Below, piece after piece: positions 61,382 to 64,000 of a stretch of DNA of 64,000 bases; positions within the stretch are counted from its first letter, which is position 1, and each line of letters begins with the position of its first letter. Origin of the DNA: Nostoc linckia z4 (lineage in GTDB: Bacteria > Cyanobacteriota > Cyanobacteriia > Cyanobacteriales > Nostocaceae); contig NZ_LAHA01000008.1 of the NCBI RefSeq assembly GCF_002608075.1, positions 1 to 64,000 on the forward strand. Reading direction: 5' to 3'. Position numbers and translations under genes: made by a program. Under the pieces are notes generated by a model. That model did not search any database. It saw only the letters and a list, made by a program, of their open reading frames with translations, and had not been told where the DNA came from.

Positions 61382-61936
61382 ATGAATACTCAAGAAATTC
61401 AAGAAGTTTTAAATCATCTCATCATTGGAATTACAGCCTTATATGCCATTGTAATGGTCGTTGATTTCGTTGTGGGAATAGTCCATCTGTGGCAGAAATT
61501 TACAGTCAACATCGAATACCATACTAACAACACAACATCTGAACAATCACACCTTGAATTTATTGATATTAATAAATATCTCAAGTTGGAAAATCAAAAT
61601 CAATCAACTAACCGTATTACATCGAAACCAGAACCTCAACCAGATAACTTTGTTAGCATTGATGTAGACAAAATTGATTTACGGACAGCCAGAAAAATTG
61701 CCACTGCCATAAGAAAAGCTTCAAAATCCAATCCTGACTTAATTATCAAACAAAAAGTCAACAATAAATGTGTTCCTTTAGCCTGGTTGCAAGCACAGAT
61801 TAAGCATCGTTTAGAACTGGCACCAGAAATTGTCGCACCCATTATTAGAGAATTGGCTCCTACTGCTTTTACATCTGCTCAAGAGAATATTCAGCATTCT
61901 AACATTGCAAAAACAGGTAAGCGTAAAGTCAGTTAA
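61382..61936 (+). CDS. Single-pass membrane protein of unknown function
   Basis: 184 residues. A hydrophobic helix (about 12-38, HLIIGITALYAIVMVVDFVVGIVHLW) is followed by a polar linker. The C-terminal domain (about 92-160) reads VDKIDLRTARKIATAIRKAS...IIKQKVNNKCVPLAWLQAQIKHRL. I associate this IDLRTARKIAxxLxI...QKVNxKxxPLxWLxxQI pattern with a small cyanobacterial domain found in several plasmid and membrane proteins, function unknown. It lies 132 bp before the DNA polymerase gene. Confidence 0.6.
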   Translation: MNTQEIQEVLNHLIIGITALYAIVMVVDFVVGIVHLWQKFTVNIEYHTNNTTSEQSHLEFIDINKYLKLENQNQSTNRITSKPEPQPDNFVSIDVDKIDLRTARKIATAIRKASKSNPDLIIKQKVNNKCVPLAWLQAQIKHRLELAPEIVAPIIRELAPTAFTSAQENIQHSNIAKTGKRKVS

Positions 61937-62068
61937 TCATATAAAGAGAGGAATATCGATAGTATTACCTCTCTTTAATAGGTTTTCAAATCTTTGTATA
62001 AAACTAATTTGAAGTTGCTAAATATACAAGCTATCGCTTCTAGGTGATAAATTCAAATTTAATTTATT

Positions 62069-63847
62069 ATGAATACAGGCTTAATAAATACAAATAATAT
62101 CAATATTTTTACCCCGCAATATACTCTTGTTTCCAATGTTTCAACTCTTAATTCTGCTCTCAAACCTCTGTTTCAGGCAGAGGTTTTAGCCATAGATTGT
62201 GAAACAACAGGACTTGACCCTCTAACTGATTCTATTAGACTGATTCAAATAGCTGCACCAAACCATCCAGTAGTGCTGATAGATTTACCAGCTATTCCCA
62301 AAAGCGATCGCTCACTTTTAAAACAACTCCTTAGTAACTCTGCTGTCAAAATTGCTCATAATGCCAAGTTCGACTGGCAATTTCTCACACTCGCAGGACT
62401 TCAACCAAAGAGTCAATTCTTTGATACCCAACTTGCTTATAAAGTTCTAACCGCAGGATTAAAAACAAGCTCATCCTTACAAAATATAGTTAAAAAGCTA
62501 CTACACCTTCAACTAGATAAAACTCAACAAATTAGCGATTGGTGTAAACCTCTTACTAAAATTCAATTGCACTATGCTGCCGTAGATGCTGCGATATTAC
62601 TTGACCTTTACCCAATTCTCCTCAAGAGGTTAAAGCAGGCAAAGTTACTCAAAATTGCCCAACTGGAATTTCAGTGTATGCCTGTTGTAGCTCAAATGGA
62701 ACTTAACGGAATGCTATTTGACTTGTCCCGATGGCAGATACTGGGTGCAAAACTAGAAGCTGAAAAAACAGATGCTTTAAACCAACTCAAGCAACTCCGT
62801 ATTGCTAGTTCTCAGATGTCATTGCTGCCAGAACTGACAGATGCAGTCAACCCGAATTCACCTCAGCAAGTTTTGGCTGCTCTACAAGCTATTGGTATCA
62901 AAATCAACTCAACTAATCAAAGTAAATTAGTTTCTTTAGCTGCACAGTATCCCATAATTCAAGCATTGCTAGATTACCGCCGTCTATCCAAAATTATCGG
63001 CACTTTTACCGAGAAACTACCCCAGCATATCCACCCCAAAACTGGGAGAATTCATCCCAACTATTATCAATTAGGAGCAAAATCCGGTAGATTTTCTTGC
63101 CGCAAACCACCTCTACAAAATATTCCCCGTGATGAAACAGCTCGTAGCTGCTTCATTGCTGCCCCTGGCTATAAAATTATCAAAGCCGATTACTCCCAAA
63201 TAGAACTACGAATTATGGCTCGGCTTAGTGGTGATACAAAGATGTGCCAAGTCTATCGCCAGGGGGCTGACTTACATCGATTAACAGCATCTCTAGTAAC
63301 TGGAAAATATATCAATGAAGTGACTGAAGAAGACCGCAGACTAGCAAAAGCAATAAACTTTGGATTGATTTTCGGTATGGGCGCTGCCAAACTCCAAATT
63401 TACGCTCAAGTAAAATATGGAGTAGCAATGACATTAGAACAAGCAAAAGCTTTCAGAAAACGATTCTTTGAAGCTTATCCTGGAATAGCTAGGTGGCATG
63501 AAAACATCAAACGTAAATACATCCAAGGCATTAAGCAAAGTCGTACACTAGCAAACAGACGACGGAGATGGGTAAACAAGCCCCGACTATCAGAGCTATT
63601 TAACCATCCAGTACAAGGTTTAAATGCCGACATCAACAAATTAGCTATGGTAAAACTTTCAAATCCATTAGCTAAATTCAGAACCAAACTCATCTGTGTA
63701 AGACATGATGAAATTGTACTGGAATGTCCAGAGACTGAAGTTGACCAAGTTAGCCACATATTACACAATTGTATGGTTGCTGCTGCCCAAAAGTTTCTCA
63801 GCCCTATTCCAGTTGTTATAGATATTAAAACATCAAATAGCTGGTGA
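62069..63847 (+). CDS. polA: Family A DNA polymerase with 3'-5' proofreading domain, no 5' nuclease
   Basis: 592 residues. The exonuclease domain (about 35-200) has all DEDDy motifs: DCETTG (D43, E45), KIAHNAKFDW (Asp) and HYAAVDAAI (Tyr/Asp). The polymerase domain has motif A DYSQIELR (about 374), motif B RRLAKAINFGLIFGMG (about 424) and motif C VRHDEIV (about 544). The 5'-3' exonuclease of PolI is absent, giving the shorter form known from phages, mitochondria and plasmids. It is likely the element's own replicative or repair polymerase and a natural partner for the DnaN/DnaX/HolA cluster. Start ATG 62069. A weak hairpin (63854-63881) follows. Confidence 0.93.
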   Translation: MNTGLINTNNINIFTPQYTLVSNVSTLNSALKPLFQAEVLAIDCETTGLDPLTDSIRLIQIAAPNHPVVLIDLPAIPKSDRSLLKQLLSNSAVKIAHNAKFDWQFLTLAGLQPKSQFFDTQLAYKVLTAGLKTSSSLQNIVKKLLHLQLDKTQQISDWCKPLTKIQLHYAAVDAAILLDLYPILLKRLKQAKLLKIAQLEFQCMPVVAQMELNGMLFDLSRWQILGAKLEAEKTDALNQLKQLRIASSQMSLLPELTDAVNPNSPQQVLAALQAIGIKINSTNQSKLVSLAAQYPIIQALLDYRRLSKIIGTFTEKLPQHIHPKTGRIHPNYYQLGAKSGRFSCRKPPLQNIPRDETARSCFIAAPGYKIIKADYSQIELRIMARLSGDTKMCQVYRQGADLHRLTASLVTGKYINEVTEEDRRLAKAINFGLIFGMGAAKLQIYAQVKYGVAMTLEQAKAFRKRFFEAYPGIARWHENIKRKYIQGIKQSRTLANRRRRWVNKPRLSELFNHPVQGLNADINKLAMVKLSNPLAKFRTKLICVRHDEIVLECPETEVDQVSHILHNCMVAAAQKFLSPIPVVIDIKTSNSW

Positions 63848-63853
63848 ACTACC

Positions 63854-63881
63854 CCAACTTGCGGAGTACGACTGAAGTTGG
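63854..63881. terminator. Weak hairpin after the polymerase gene
   Basis: CCAACTT (63854-63860) and AAGTTGG (63875-63881) make a 7-bp stem with a 14-nt loop and no T-run. Possible terminator; the following bases to 64000 hold no recognisable gene. Confidence 0.3.
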
Positions 63882-64000
63882 ATTTGCAGTCAAGCTATTC
63901 TGAGAAGATTAGTCAAAAACTCAATTGCCCTCCTCCCTGCAAGAGCTTGTGCAAAAACGTGGTTAGAGGGCGTTTCGTTTTTGACTCGAAGCACTATCCC

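Overview
This window looks like accessory DNA from a filamentous, probably Nostocales-type, cyanobacterium. HIP1 octamers (GCGATCGC) are frequent, short palindromic repeats of the Nostoc/Anabaena kind are scattered between and even inside genes, and many proteins belong to cyanobacterial families (Ycf35/Ycf46, XisI, DUF5895-like). Two blocks of type IV secretion genes, a private set of replication genes, toxin-antitoxin pairs and transposon debris suggest a large conjugative plasmid or an integrated conjugative element. No rRNA, tRNA or CRISPR array was seen.

Layout. 1-3.6 kb is a graveyard of mobile DNA: a truncated kinase-like gene, an ISAs1-type transposase, a complete IS982-type element with a 7-bp target duplication, a Tn3-type transposase tail and a small tyrosine recombinase. 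4.1-5.1 kb is a GIY-YIG-like gene flanked by two related palindromes. 5.3-17.9 kb is the main conjugation operon: an acidic coiled-coil protein, then VirB2, fused VirB3/VirB4, VirB5, VirB6, VirB8, VirB10 and VirB9 homologues. 17.9-22.8 kb holds a hybrid sensor kinase, a macrolide-phosphotransferase remnant and a Dda/RecD2-like helicase. 23.3-33.1 kb carries a Ycf35/DUF2997/Ycf46 AAA cassette, a WGR protein, a sliding clamp (DnaN), XisI, and translationally coupled clamp-loader subunits DnaX and HolA. 33.2-42.6 kb holds a VapBC-type pair, a 1222-residue helical-repeat protein, an MrfA-like DEAH/DUF1998 helicase, and a ParD/RelE-type pair. 42.6-52.3 kb contains a DNA methylase split over two coupled ORFs and a two-gene operon of very large proteins (1061 and about 1234 residues). 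52.4-64 kb has the coupling protein VirD4 and a VirB1-like transglycosylase protein, an Rpn-type nuclease, a DUF5895-type protein with an acidic tail, and an exonuclease-proficient family A DNA polymerase.

How the parts may work together. The VirB and VirD4/VirB1 blocks would make one mating channel; relaxase, VirB11 and VirB7 are not recognisable here. DnaN, DnaX, HolA, PolA and an SSB-like candidate would form an element-encoded replication set. The most novel locus is 45.4-52.3 kb: the first protein shows, by eye, a degenerate RNase H/PIWI-like strand order, and the second is an SF2 helicase with a possible nuclease-like N-terminal region. This may be a defence module resembling pPIWI-RE systems, or an unrecognised replication module.
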